A stretch of 64,000 nucleotides of DNA from Chinchilla lanigera. Its lineage: Eukaryota; Chordata; Mammalia; Rodentia; Chinchillidae. Shown piece by piece: positions 10,655 to 21,429 of the stretch (positions are counted from its first letter, which is position 1; the number at the start of each line of letters is the position of its first letter). The translations under genes and the position numbers were made by a program. Under the pieces are notes generated by a model. That model was not told the origin of the DNA. It saw nothing but the letters and a program-made list of their open reading frames with translations, and did no database searches. The stretch is from NCBI RefSeq assembly GCF_000276665.1, contig NW_004955476.1, forward strand, positions 9,278,248 to 9,342,247. The letters are read 5' to 3'.

Positions 10655-12130
10655 ATGGAGGGAGGGATCAATATTTTTAAAATCTGCTCAAGTGATTGGA
10701 ATGCACAGCTAGGGAAGAAACCAGACCCTACAGGATAAAACAGATGGCTAAGGAAAAGGGGTTGAGAGGATGGAGGGAGATAAAGGAGGGAGCGAGGCTG
10801 GATCCTTTACGCGGAAACCTGGCAGATCAGATGTTCTCCAAACGCCACCATCACAAGGGAATTTGAATATTCCTATAAGTCAGGGTGCACATTTTCATTT
10901 TTTTCCTTAACCACATGTTACTGCATTTAAGCCACAATATTAAAAATGAGAAACGTCTGAACAAGGAATAGGCCAAATGGCTTTTAATTCCCCAACAGCA
11001 AAACCCTGTTAATACCTTGCCCTGTGTCAGCAAAATAATTGTCGTTCCAGTGAATATAAAACACTCCCATTCAATCTTCTCCCTCCTCCCTAAGGCAAAT
11101 GCTTTCTTATCATGGAGAAACAGTACTCCTCAAACTGTCAGACCGCATCAGGGGAGTCGGACAAGAATTACAAAGCCAGGCTAAATCCAGACCTCAGCTG
11201 CGAGAGTAAAATTCTCCTGCAGGTGAGCTTTCTACTGTAGCTCTTTCCTGAGTGGCATCTTTGCCCAGGCTGCTGTGTAAATACTGGGGGAGAAGAAGCA
11301 AAGATTTTTCTCGGAAGAGGAATTAAATTTCCTTGGCTGCAAGTAGCAGAGGCTGTTACTGGCTAACTCAAGTGGGGAAAAAGAGTTTTTGCAGAAGAGA
11401 TGTATGGAGGCCCGTAAACCAGAAGGAAACAGTGAAGAGGGGCTCTTGGGAGGAGGAGGAGGAACCTGCCAGGTTTTGCAACTGGAGCTGAGGAACGGCT
11501 GTTCCTGGAGAACGCTGAGCTCAGCCTGGTTCCTGCCCTCAGTCTCACCACGCTTGGGACTATTTCTCAGAAGAAAGCTTCTGAGGTGCCAGGCAGAGTC
11601 GCAGGACCTCAAAGACAGCCTTGCTTTGAGGAATGGCTCCCCAAAACCCAACTTGTATCCCATCCGCACAGAAAGGGAGAACACATGCTAAGAAGGCAAA
11701 GCAGAACCACGGATGTATACCACACAGGGCGTGATCATTCTATTTTTAAACAGTGCAGCTAAAGACACTAACAGAGTTCATCACACACTGACCTGATCGT
11801 GGGGCAGAAAGACACACTCTCTTTCAATCCCAAAAGGAGAACGCTTGTGAGTCATAGGCACTGGGGCAGGAAAATCTTAAAGATAAAACCCTCTGTATTA
11901 TGGGGGAGAAAACTGAGGAAGACTGAATAATTTCCCGAGCCTATTCCTAGTCATGCTTAATGTTATTCATGAAAAACACACAATTAGACAAGCATCCATG
12001 CGACACCCTTCTAGACCATTCTGCTCGTGGCTGTAAGGCAGGGTTTTAATTTCCCAGAAGACTCCACTCATGCATCACGGCTGCTCTTTTAAAGATGAAA
12101 AATAACAGCATCTTGCATTTGTCTGGTGGT
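10655..12130. other. Single-copy non-coding stretch
   Basis: No recognised gene. Opposite-strand open frames at 11232-11684 and 11389-11691 overlap and have low-complexity Gly/Leu or Ser-rich translations, so they look fortuitous. A possible short reverse MIR core lies near 11879-11955. Confidence 0.45.
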
Positions 12131-12132
12131 TG

Positions 12133-12242
12133 TTATTAAAAAGCACCAATTCCCAGGCCTCATCCTCTGGAGACTCTGACTCAAAGGTTTGGGCTGAGGC
12201 CCAGGAAAGCATGTTTCAGAGCGGCACCTGAATACAATCATT
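12133..12242 (+). mobile_element. MER5A-type fragment
   Basis: 'aattcccaggcctcatcctc', 'tggagactctgactcaaagg' and 'gaggcccaggaaagcatgtt' match the MER5A centre (attcctgggccccacc ... gattctgattcagtagg ... ggcccaggaatctgcat). Confidence 0.65.
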
Positions 12243-12599
12243 CTGCACTCAGTACTTTAACCCAATACTTCATGCAGCAGCAGGGTACTCTCGGCAACAT
12301 TTGCTGAGCCCAGGAAATCAGGTGTGCAAAGCCTGAACTTTGCTCAACAGTGAGAAGAGCGGTGATGGTAGGCTGGGAACTGTGACCCTGGGAGAAGGGA
12401 ATCAGACTCAGGCTTCAAGCACCCTCAGTACTAAGCAAAACCTATCTGTAGGACAAATTCTGCTCTCCAAGATTCTACGGGTGCAATTAGTGCTTTTGCA
12501 TGACTTTTGTTATTCAGTGAATGTCTACAACTTTACTGCTCTTTCATGAATATAATTTAAGGTGGGAGATTAAAAGCAGCTCCCCCGAGGATTCATGGC

Positions 12600-12675
12600 A
12601 GCAGCTGAATTTGAACACAGATCTTGTAAACTGTTCAGTGAGGTACTTTACACCCAAGCGCTATACCCTTTGTGG
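12600..12675 (-). mobile_element. MIR SINE fragment
   Basis: 'gctgaatttgaacacagatc' followed by 'acacccaagcgctatacc' resembles the reversed MIR 5' end (gaatttgaacccaggtct ... gctctttccactatacc). It is short and diverged. Confidence 0.45.
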
Positions 12676-13600
12676 TTGTTTGCACCCCTCTCTGTGACGT
12701 GATCTGCATAAACAGCACTCCTTTGACATGGGATTAAGTCTGTTCAGTCATGTACTGGACAGGAGAAAAAGTCTGCTTGAAATTTTTTAAGTATATGTGT
12801 AATATGCAAGGCAAGCAGAATCTTTAGAATTTCAAATCGGGTACAAATCTTGGCATATTATTACATAAAGGGATGCCAAGCCTCTTCAAGGTTGACCCAG
12901 CTTGTGTAGTCTTTTCTGTTCTATTCAATAAACTTAATATATATTATTTTCATATCACAGTTAGATGATTTAGAAACACAAAATATATCTAGCACAGACT
13001 CACAGTTCCTTAATAAAACAAAAGATAAAGTCCCTGCAACAGTTAGAAAGTTAATTATTTGGCCAAGTTAGAAAGATCTTGGCCAAAGACTCTGACTGTT
13101 TGCAATGACACAGATTAAAATAGCACTTTTCAAATAAAATAGCTTTTTATGGTGAGGTTCAAAGTGCTTGGATGATTCCCCTCTCTGTAATTGGAAATTC
13201 TGGACCTCTCTGACTCAGATAGTTCAAACCCTTGTCCCTGCGCAAAACTGGAGGTAGAGAACAGAACTAAACAGAACTGAGACTCCACTGAGGGTTAACC
13301 ATACAGCATCAGTCTTTCAGTAAACAAAGTGTAGTTCGAGGAATGTGCTTTGACTCATCCTAAATTAAAGCCTTTGTGATAATCAAGTGAACTGTAACAA
13401 GATTTTGCAGCATGTGGAAGACATTTTATAGATGTGGAAGAACTCATCGGAGGAGTAGAATGGAATATAGTTTTAGTTATGTACAGCATCCTTGGTTTAC
13501 CTGGATAAAGAGATATCAAATGTTTGCAAAAGTGCATGAAAGCAACATTACAAACAAGGACAGTTTGATAACAAATGAGATGGAGGCTAAATCACTATCG
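12676..13600. other. AT-rich single-copy stretch
   Basis: No gene or clear repeat. The block is AT-rich and contains TAAT/AATTA-type motifs around 12910-13160 without dispersed-repeat landmarks. Confidence 0.4.
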
Positions 13601-13895
13601 TTATGGGTTAGCTTTCCCATTGTTGGGAGGAAGTGCCTAGTATACAACTTAAAGGAGAAAATGGTTTATTTGGCTTCTGGTTTCAAACGCTTCAGTGCAT
13701 GGTTAGAAATATCATGGTGGGAACACCTGGTGGAGCAAGGCCGCTCAGCTCATGGAGGTAGGGAAGTAGAGCACAGGAGAAGAGCACTGGCCAGACAAAG
13801 CAGTCCCCCACAGTCCCCGCTCTGGTAAGCAGGTCAAGCTGCTAATGGCACATTCAGCTATGAGCCTCAGTAGGTTACTCCACTGATGAGCACAG
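13601..13895 (-). mobile_element. ERVL-MaLR LTR, partial
   Basis: The reverse-strand MaLR signature is 'gagaaaatggtttatttggc' (reverse of the polyadenylation region), 'ggtttcaaacgcttcagtgc', 'gagcaaggccgctcagctca' and 'cactgatgagcacagggccc'. The far edge is degraded. Confidence 0.65.
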
Positions 13896-13959
13896 GGCCC
13901 TCTCAAGCTGGTCAAGTTGGCAATTAAGATTAACTGGTCTAATGTCTATGATATGTAGA

Positions 13960-14560
13960 GAGAGTTTAACAATCACTAAAATTCTAAAAGCTGCAAACAC
14001 AGTACAACTAGATTGACAGCTTACTAAAGAAGAAATAAAGTGATTAACAAAAAAATTCTTGATTTTACTAGCAACAAAATAAAGGCACAAACTGGGTTTG
14101 GTGATGCACACCTGTTATCCCAGCACTCAAGAGGCTGAGGCAGGATGATCGTTGTAAGTTTGGGAGACCAGCCTGGGCTACAAAGTGAGCTCATGACCAA
14201 CCTGAACTGCATATTGAGACCCTGTCTCAAAAGACAAAAATAAATAAATAAATGCACATTAAAACATTAATAAGACAAAAGGTTTCACCTATCTAATTGG
14301 CAACTTTGAAAATTAAAGCCAAAAGTGCAACAAACAAGGATTCTGAAACAAGACGTGTGGAAGTGAGACTTGGCACACTAATTTTGGAAGCAATTTGACA
14401 TTTATGTCAAAAATCTTAAAATTTCCCTTGCTTCCAAGAATGTATTATAAGTTAAACATTAAGAGCACAAGCTGGTTTTAATTTATAATAGTGTTTTACT
14501 TACTATGAACTCATGATAATTTCTATGATAGAAAATTGGCTGTTCTTCAAGTGAGAACCC
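13960..14560 (+). mobile_element. L1M LINE fragment split by a B1
   Basis: 'ttttactagcaacaaaataa' before the SINE and 'aatgcacattaaaacattaa', 'cacctatctaattggcaact' and 'tttggaagcaatttgacatt' after it keep the order of the L1M ORF2 3' end (tagtaatcaaataaatgcaaattaaaac ... cagattggcaaa ... tttggaaacaatttggca). All frames are broken. Confidence 0.6.
14091..14255 (+). mobile_element. B1 SINE with internal duplication
   Basis: The head is 'gggtttggtgatgcacacct'. Next are 'caagaggctgaggcaggatg', a first 'gaccagcctgggctacaaag', a second 'gaccaacctgaactgcatat', then 'gagaccctgtctcaaaag' and an A-rich tail with (aaat)n. It is flanked by imperfect copies of 'aaataaaggcac' / 'aaataaatgcac', consistent with a TSD in the surrounding L1M. 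Confidence 0.85.
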
Positions 14561-14768
14561 ACCCACTAGAAGATGGGTTGAATAAGTCAGGGCTATTTGG
14601 AGAAAGAAGAGAATCCACAGTTTTTTCTTGCTGTTACTTCAGCCAGGTAATTCTGAGCCCATATGAGTGTGTATGTGTGTGTGGAGGACTTTCCCTACAG
14701 GTCAGTCTATTCTCCAACACACACCCACTGGCTGTCCTCTCGCTCAGTCCCAGGTAAATGGTTTATTT

Positions 14769-14855
14769 GTCAATCTCAAGTCAGCATCAGATAGATGCCA
14801 CTCCAGAAAGAGGTCAATCTCAAGTCAGCATCAGATAGATGCCACTCCAGAAAGA
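14769..14855. repeat. 44-bp tandem duplication
   Basis: Two adjacent copies (14769-14812 and 14813-14856) begin 'gtcaatctcaagtcagcatc' and end 'ccactccagaaaga'. They are identical over 43 positions, so the duplication is recent compared with the decayed repeats around it. Confidence 0.9.
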
Positions 14856-14879
14856 TGCCTGCTATAAGCAGGAGTTTGC

Positions 14880-15455
14880 CACTATTGGGGGTCCCTGCAT
14901 AGGTTCAGTTGCTAGAGTAAATACTGCACAGAACTCAACAACACACTTTACTTGTATGTACCCATTTCTTATGAAGATTGTAACAGCAGGATGAGAGGTT
15001 GCTTAGGGAAGTTAGATGGGAAGGGTAAGCATCTTCCACACCCTCGAAGTTAGGCGGGAAGGGTAAGCATCTTCCACACCCTCTGCAGGTGGCCACTCCA
15101 CAGGAACCTCCATGGGCTCACCTGTCCCAGAACTCATCTGAACACCGTCCTTTGGGCATTTATGAATACTCCATTACACGTGCAGGACTGATTGTGTCAT
15201 TGGCCAGTGGTGACTGACTTCACCTTCAACCCTCTCTGTTCCCTGAGTGCTGGGGCTGGGGCTGAAAGTCCCAATCGTCTAATCATGCCTGGGTCTTTCC
15301 AGGGACCAGTCTTGGTCCTGAAGCTCTGAAGGCCTCTAGCCACCAGTCTTCTCATTAGCATACAGATGACACTCTTATTACTCAGGAGACCTCAAGTACA
15401 TTAGGGGCTGCATAGCAGGAAATGACAACTAAATATGTATTTTAAATTATCACAA
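14880..15455 (-). mobile_element. Ancient mammalian LTR, family not assigned
   Basis: Reading the plus strand, 'acagaactcaacaacacact', 'gggcatttatgaatactcca', 'ggtctttccagggaccagtc', 'cttctcattagcatacagat' and 'actcttattactcaggagac' follow the order of a widespread mammalian LTR read in reverse. I recall the order but cannot name the family with certainty. It includes a 38-bp tandem duplication at 15008-15083. Confidence 0.5.
15008..15083. repeat. 38-bp tandem duplication
   Basis: Copies at 15008-15045 and 15046-15083 share 'gggaagggtaagcatcttcc' and 'acaccctc' and differ by one base (gatggg / ggcggg). It lies about 150 bp from the separate 44-bp duplication. Confidence 0.9.
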
Positions 15456-15553
15456 AGGTAAGTTATGAAATATTACTTTCCTATTTTAAAAAATCAAATT
15501 TCAAAGAAATTAAACTTTTTGGAAAAATTCCAATGAGTGAAAAAAGAAAAGAC

Positions 15554-15622
15554 CATATATAGATAGATACAGATATAGATATAGATGTAGATGTAGCTAT
15601 AGATATCTATCTCTCTATATAT
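15554..15622. repeat. GATA-type microsatellite
   Basis: An imperfect run of 'agata / gatata / gatgta' units followed by 'tatctatctctctatatat'. The second half is complementary to the first, so the region can also fold on itself. Confidence 0.8.
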
Positions 15623-15644
15623 GTTTTGTTTAACATGTACATTC

Positions 15645-16010
15645 TGTATTACCCGACTTGAGTTATCAAAAGGACATACCAGAGAGTGGTTGCTTAAAGA
15701 GTAGAAACTTACTTTTTCATAGTTCTGGAGGTTGGAAGTCCATGACCGAGACGCCAGCAGCGCTGGTTTTGGGGGAGACTACCCTTCCTGGCAGGTGGGC
15801 AGCTGGCCCTCCCTGTGCCCTCACGTGCCCTTTCTTCATGTGTCATGCTCCTGTTCTCTCCTTTAAGGACAGCAGCACCTCTGGACTAAGGCCCTGCACT
15901 CAAGAGCTCACTTAGTCTTCCTTTCCTCCTTACAGCCTCTGTCTCCAAATATCTCGCTGTGGGGTTGGGGTTGCTACATACAAATTTTGGTGAGGACGCC
16001 ATTCAGTCCA
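15645..16010 (-). mobile_element. MaLR/MLT-like LTR
   Basis: 'agagtagaaacttacttttt', 'catagttctggaggttggaa', 'gtccatgaccgagacgccag', 'cctttcttcatgtgtcatgc' and 'ctcctttaaggacagcagca' follow the reverse order of a common mammalian LTR (gaaatttattctctcacagttctggaggctagaagtc ... tataaggacacc). The family name is uncertain. Confidence 0.55.
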
Positions 16011-16024
16011 TGACATATTTCATA

Positions 16025-16395
16025 CCTTGTCTTAGTCTGTTTGTGCTGCTAAAGCAAAATGCCTGGACGTGGGTAATTTATAAAGATCATAAGTTTATTT
16101 CTCAAAGTTCTGAAGGCCAGATAAAACAAACTCAAGTTGCTGGCAGTTTGGATGAGTGACAAGGGATCGGTTCCTGCTTCTCGGAGGTTGTGCACCGAGA
16201 GCCTTGATCTTTGGAGAGCAGGCATGCTTCCTTCAGAGGACAGATGAGAGGACCGGGGCTGCCCACTCCCACAGCCCTTTGCTGGGGCATTAACTGCCGA
16301 TGCACGTAGAGTCTTTGTGACTTAAGCACTTCCCACGCTGTTGTAGTAGGGGTTAAATACCCAACACGCAAGTTGGAGAAGCAACATTTAAACCA
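16025..16395 (-). mobile_element. MST/THE1-like MaLR LTR
   Basis: 'cttagtctgtttgtgctgct', 'ggacgtgggtaatttataaa', 'gatcataagtttatttctca' and 'aagttctgaaggccag' are the reversed 3' end of an MST/THE1-type LTR. The remainder is diverged, to 'atttaaaccatggca'. It lies immediately beside the preceding LTR. Confidence 0.6.
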
Positions 16396-16796
16396 TGGCA
16401 TCCCATTTAAAAAAAGAGAAAATCACATGCAATACTCTTGATATGGTTTGTCTTTGAGTAAGAGGAATATGGGTGATTTTTCCTTATGTTTTCCTATGTC
16501 TCCTCTCTCTACTTTCTCCTCTTACTTATTTATTTTTTTACAGTATCGTGCATTATAGCATGAGGGGGAGGTGAATAAATGGAAAAAAAAACAGCACTGA
16601 AATTCACAGGCATAGGAGAGAAATCACAGAGTTTGGAAATGATGAAATTAGGAATTGAGTTCAGTCGAAAAGGTATGTGGTCCAGTGCTTCAGGTTCTAC
16701 AAGTGCAACCATGAGTGGAAAAAAGTACTCATCTCATGAAATCACTGTGAGAAATGAAGTAGATTATACATATGTGTATTACTCACATACATATGT

Positions 16797-17081
16797 GTAT
16801 TGCTGAGACACAATACCCAACACCCACAACCTCAAGGAAGAGGAGTTTAATTTACTCTTCTTTTCAATCCATGGCCAGCTGGCTCCAAGGACAAACTTGC
16901 TTAGCTCATGGTGGCCAGGAAGCAAGGGACAGAGCCAGAGAGAAAGGGCCAGGGACCACACAGAGACCTCAAGGCCACCCCTCCGCCCCCCCTCAGACAC
17001 ACCTAGGCATGTGCTCCCACCATGCCCAGGTTGGAGCCCAAAGCCAATCAGGCTGACACTCTACCCTAACCACCACAATAT
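16797..17081 (-). mobile_element. ERVL-MaLR LTR
   Basis: 'gacacaatacccaacaccca', 'gaagaggagtttaatttact', 'tccatggccagctggctcca' and 'ggtggccaggaagcaaggga' are the reversed MaLR LTR. It begins near a duplicated 'acatatgtgtatt' (16769-16800). Confidence 0.7.
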
Positions 17082-17164
17082 GAAAATAATATGAAAATTG
17101 CAGCCTGATGATTAAGTTTGTATTTATAAAGTTTAACTCATTTAAGGTCTAAACCCCTTCGACA

Positions 17165-17665
17165 CGGGATGGTGATCTTGTTACGGAGCCTGGCAGAAGA
17201 CACTCTGCACCAAGGAGAAGGAAACCAACCAACTTTATTAAGCTGGTGGGTTAATGGGGATCGCTCCCAAAGCATCAGCCCTGAGCCAGGTTTGGCTTAT
17301 ATAGGTTTTACAAGCAAGAAGTACAGAAGCTTGAAAGTGTGCTGAGTTCTTGTCAGGTAGTGTCAGTCATTTTTGTTGCTGGGCAGAAAGTCCTTGAAGA
17401 AAAAAAAAAGAAAGTCCTTGAAGTACATTAGCAAATGGGATACGTTTGAGGCTGGAAAGTACAGGGTGTGCAGCTAAATTCAGCCAGACTGAGCTGGGTT
17501 AGGTTATCTCTGGTTTGCAGCTGGCTGTAAAGCCTGTCAGAGTCTAGCAGATGAGCTATGTAGTGGGCTGGGTGATCATATTTTGTCCTCATATAGTATG
17601 AAACTACGAGCTGACTTTTAAAATTTCCATCACAATCTGTATCTACTTGCATCTATATCTATACC
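17165..17665 (-). mobile_element. ERV solo LTR with TATA box and polyadenylation signal
   Basis: On the minus strand there is a TATA box 'cctatataagcc' (centre about 17300). About 60 nt downstream comes the polyadenylation signal 'aataaag' (17233-17239). A short U5-like segment 'ttggtttccttctccttggt' follows. The TATA to AATAAA spacing and order are those of a retroviral LTR U3-R-U5. No adjoining gag, pol or env-like sequence and no primer-binding site is visible, so it is probably a solo LTR. Both outer edges are uncertain. It carries a poly(A) insertion at 17400-17408. Confidence 0.6.
17385..17423. repeat. Poly(A) tract between two identical 15-bp direct repeats
   Basis: 'agaaagtccttgaag' occurs at 17385-17399 and again at 17409-17423, with only A residues (17400-17408) between. 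This is the footprint expected if a retrotransposon poly(A) tail alone was inserted with a TSD. Replication slippage is the alternative. Confidence 0.65.
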
Positions 17666-17669
17666 TATA

Positions 17670-18450
17670 TCCATCTCAAAACTATCATAGTCTCCTCTAT
17701 CCCTAAGCCTTTGATTTCTGAGAGCTAGAGGCTCAATTAAGATGAACAATAACCATCAGAAGCAAGGAAGTTCAGCCAACTAGTTATACAAACTCGAGCA
17801 ACGCCTTAGGCATGTGTCCTATGATGATCACACATTAATTTCTTTCTACTGATTTTCTCGGACTCTCTACCTTTTCAGGATAACTCTTCTCCCTTCTAAC
17901 TGGGCTGGAAATTACTCAGATCTGACTGTCAACATCAGAGATGAACATATGACCCCAGATGACCAATCAGGGTGCCTAATTCCCCTGGGAAATGGTAGTT
18001 GGTTCAGAGGTGATCATACAACACTAGCAGGACTTGAGATATTTTGTGGCATTAACATGGTGTTCACTGTCACTCCTCCTCTCTAGCATATGAGAATTTA
18101 AAAGAATGGAGTGAGCAAATGACTTATCATACAAAGGAGGACATGTTTGAAGGTGAAAGAAGAGGTTATTCATATACAAACTAGCATAACACTTCAAACT
18201 GGACCTGTCCTAGGTGAACCACGATCCATGGTCCTCTTAACTAAGGACCATGTAAACCCAAAGCTATCCAGAACCACCAGGTGGAAAGCACCTGGGAATT
18301 ACACCAACAGAAAAGAAAGCGGTGGGAGAAAGCTAGAGAAGACCTGCTGTTGTTGACTTGTTTGTGGAATCTGCCTCAATAAGCCTGGTGGCTGCTGCCT
18401 TCTGGAATTTCCATCACATTCCTATTTATTTAAGAAGGTTGTCTTCATCA
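17670..18450. other. Single-copy non-coding stretch
   Basis: No gene or assignable repeat recognised. The translation of 18147-18356 shows no known domain. Confidence 0.45.
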
Positions 18451-18454
18451 CTGA

Positions 18455-18868
18455 CCCATGACTGGGACACAATCCCCAATACCCACACCTTCGAGAAAGA
18501 GAGGTTTATTTTGGCTCACAGATTCAGAAGTTTCAGTCCATGGTTAGCTGGCTCCAGGGCAGGCAAGGGATAGTGAAAGGGCCTGGCAGAAGAAAGTTGT
18601 TCATGTCATGACAGAGGGAGAAGAGAGAAAGACAGAGAGAGACAGAGAGACAGAGACAGAAACAGAGAGAGAAGGAGAGAGGTAGAGAGAGAGGGAGGGA
18701 GAGACACAGAAGCAGGGAGGAGATAAACCCTTCCAGGTCATGCCCCCAGTGGCCACCTCCTCCAATGAGACCCCATCACCTAATAGCACATTCAGTGATG
18801 GAGCCCCATGAGCCAGTCACCTCACATACACTTGAGACTCTGAGGGGACACCCCAGGTCTAAACCACT
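18455..18868 (-). mobile_element. ERVL-MaLR solo LTR with GA-rich expansion
   Basis: 'gactgggacacaatccccaa', 'gaaagagaggtttattttgg', 'ctcacagattcagaagtttc', 'agtccatggttagctggctc', 'caatgagaccccatcaccta' and 'aggtctaaaccac' mark the reversed MaLR LTR. An internal GAGA/GACA purine tract (about 18611-18715) has expanded relative to the other copies here. Confidence 0.85.
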
Positions 18869-19284
18869 AAAGAATGCTTTGTAGGAAGTGAAGGACGGGG
18901 AGGGAAGAGGCTCTGGAATGGAGATTAATGCTCTCTGCCTCATCTCGACTGAGCTTTCACACACATTTGCTGCCCGCATCTCCATTTGGATCTCAGAGGC
19001 ATCAGGGAGCCAGAGGTCTTAGCTGAAGATTATTTTCCCTTCCCTGAAAATTTCTGTAGCACGACAGTCCCTAGAATGCCTCAGAAACCGCAGACAGATA
19101 GGGAATCCCAAGTTCCCTTTTCATTTTGCCTTCTTCAAAGCCTCTGCGAGCTCCCCTTGCCAAAAGGAGCAAGCCTGTGGTCGTGGCCTGGTCTTCCAAT
19201 GGCAAGGTTCTGCTGTCTGAGGCTGCTTCTGGCATCTGCCAAGCTGTATTTGCTCTCAAGCTTGGCCGCAGTTTAGATCCTGAG
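18869..19284. other. Single-copy non-coding stretch
   Basis: No gene or repeat recognised. Overlapping open frames on both strands (18986-19301) lack any domain. Confidence 0.4.
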
Positions 19285-19588
19285 TGTCCCCTGAAACTCA
19301 TGTTAAGGATTTGGTTCGTACAGTGGCACTCATGGGAGATGGGGAGATGGAGCTAGTAGGAAGTTTTAGTTCACCAGTGCTGGGATCCTCAGAAAGCACT
19401 GTGGGACCCCTGTCTCTTCTTTTTTCCTGGCCATGGTATGAACAGCAGTGCTCCACCATGAGACATCACAGACTCAAAGCCAGCAGCGGACTGTGGACTA
19501 AAACCCCTCAAGTTGTGAGCTGAAACAAACTCTTCTTCTTGTCCGTTAGCTCAGATATTTAGGTATCCTGACAGAAACTAATCCAAGC
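19285..19588 (+). mobile_element. ERVL-MaLR solo LTR
   Basis: 'tgtcccctgaaactcatgtt' at the start, 'ggccatggtatgaacagcag', 'caccatgagacatcacagac', 'gctgaaacaaactcttcttc' and 'cctgacagaaactaatcc' at the end give the MaLR order on the plus strand. Confidence 0.7.
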
Positions 19589-20147
19589 ACCATCGAATTA
19601 GGACTTTCCTGCTTTGAATGACTAGACTCATTGACAGATTCTAAAGGGACAGACACAATAGGTCCACAGAGGCCAGTGACAGGTTCCAATGGCCCCCATC
19701 CTCTCATAGATAGGACAGAGCCTTTCTCCTCTCCTAGGAAAGTTTGAACAACAAAAGGGGCTCCTGAGAGCTCCAGAATGTGAGTCTAGTACAGCAACAA
19801 ATAAAGGTAGCATCACCTGTACAGACACCTGACTCTTAAACTTTGGGCTGGGATAGATAGGTGGGAGAGGAGACTGGCCACTTTTTGGATCTGAAGAAAG
19901 TCATGAACCTCTACTGAGAAAATATTCACATGCCTGCCTGTTGTACTTTGCACACTAGCTCAAAAAGATCTGAGCCCAGGAAGATCTATGAGCTCCACAT
20001 TTCTTTAGAGTTGATATATTTATTTTCCTCATTTTCTTCCTTTTGTTATATTTTCTTTTCTCTTTTCTATTTATTTATACTTAATGCTTGTCTCTCCATT
20101 TCTCTCTGTAATCATCATTCATTGCTTTCTCTCCTTTGGAACTTTTT
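19589..20147. other. Non-coding stretch, T-rich at its right end
   Basis: No gene recognised. The pyrimidine-rich tract at 20010-20146 leads into the reversed L1 tail that follows and may be part of that element. Confidence 0.4.
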
Positions 20148-21250
20148 TGTTTTGAAATAATTTCAAATACATGAAGAGCTGAAAGAATGGTATAAATAAT
20201 GTTCACATACCTTTCAGTGGGTCCCCCAAATATTTACTGTCTAATGTTTTCCCACATTTGCCTTTTTGAGATCTGTCTGTTTTTCTTTCTCTGTCTCCCC
20301 CTCCATCTTTCTGAGCTACTTGAAAATAAATTGTGCACACAATGGTGTTTAATTTCTTAATAGTTGTTTGTAAAATTGTGAATGTTTTTATAACCACAGT
20401 AAGATTCTCACAATCAGAAAATTAGCATTGATTCAATACCATAAGCTAAGAGATCTTACTCAAATTTTTCCCAGGTTTACCAATATTTAACAGATTTCAT
20501 CTGTTCTCTTTCAGGTTCCCAGCCATAGTCATACAGCACATTTAGTTGTCCCATTCTTTCAGCCTCCTTTAATTTGGAATCGAATATTTTCTTCACTTTT
20601 CCTTTTCCTTAGTAACATTGCCAATTTTGAAGAGTACCCTCCAGGTACATTGTAGAATACCCATCTGTCTGGGTTTGTCTGATGTTTGCTCAGATCAGAC
20701 CCAGGCAGTACATTCCTGGTGGCAGGAATGACACCAAAGGGACCCATGTCTTCAGGGCACCTTCTCAGAGGTCACACAATGCCTATTTGTCTTATTACTG
20801 GGAAGTCCTCTTTGATCTCCCCCTCAGGGTGTGTCTACCACATTCCCCACTGTCACATGTCGAGTTTCCCTGGGTAATTTACAAGAGTCTTATGCGAAGC
20901 TACTTTGAGAATATGTAAATACCTAGTTCTCTTCAAACTCTTCTCACTGTTTTTAGCCAGTACTGTACACTGACTCTTACCTGAATCAGTTATTACTACA
21001 GTGATTTCGAAGTGGTGATTTCTGGTTCCATCATTCATTCTAAATTGATCAGTTGGCATCTTATCCTAAAGAAGAACGTTTCCTTCTCCGGCTTTATGTA
21101 TTAATTAATTTATGTCAGTATCGATTCATGGATTGGATTCTTATTTTATTGAATAGTGTTCCACGGGGCCAAATCTGTGATGATTATTTTGATGATTATT
21201 CTGCTGGCCTCAGCTTCACTCCCTTTCACAGTTCCTCTGCGGCTCCTCTC
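20148..21250 (-). mobile_element. L1M-type LINE 3' region
   Basis: The left end 'ttttgttttgaaataatttc' is the reversed element end. It is followed by 'tgagctacttgaaaataaat', 'tcatacagcacatttagttg', 'cagcctcctttaatttggaa', 'gggtttgtctgatgtttgct', 'actttgagaatatgtaaata' and 'tggattggattcttatttta'. I know this order from ancient L1 3' regions read in reverse. It is about 1.1 kb and fairly complete but non-coding. Class assignment is good; subfamily is unassigned. Confidence 0.6.
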
Positions 21251-21429
21251 CTTCCCGGGGTTTCCCTTGATCTCCCATCCCCTTCCTCTCCTGGTCAGGT
21301 ATGAATCCCCTCTTCTCCTGGTTGGCTGGAATCATCCAAAGTGCCCGAGTTTCTCTCCCATTCAGCATAGCTTTCAGCTTCCCTCCTCATGTCAGGGGAT
21401 GTGCCCCAAACTCCAGCTGCAGTTAGAGT

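Noticed and set aside
15554..15622. Possible CRISPR-like or satellite array
   Set aside because: The units are 4-6 bp and imperfect without spacers, so it is a plain microsatellite.
18601..18720. GAGA tract considered as an independent microsatellite or GAGA-factor site
   Set aside because: It lies within a MaLR LTR at a position that is purine-rich in other copies, so it is better described as an internal expansion.
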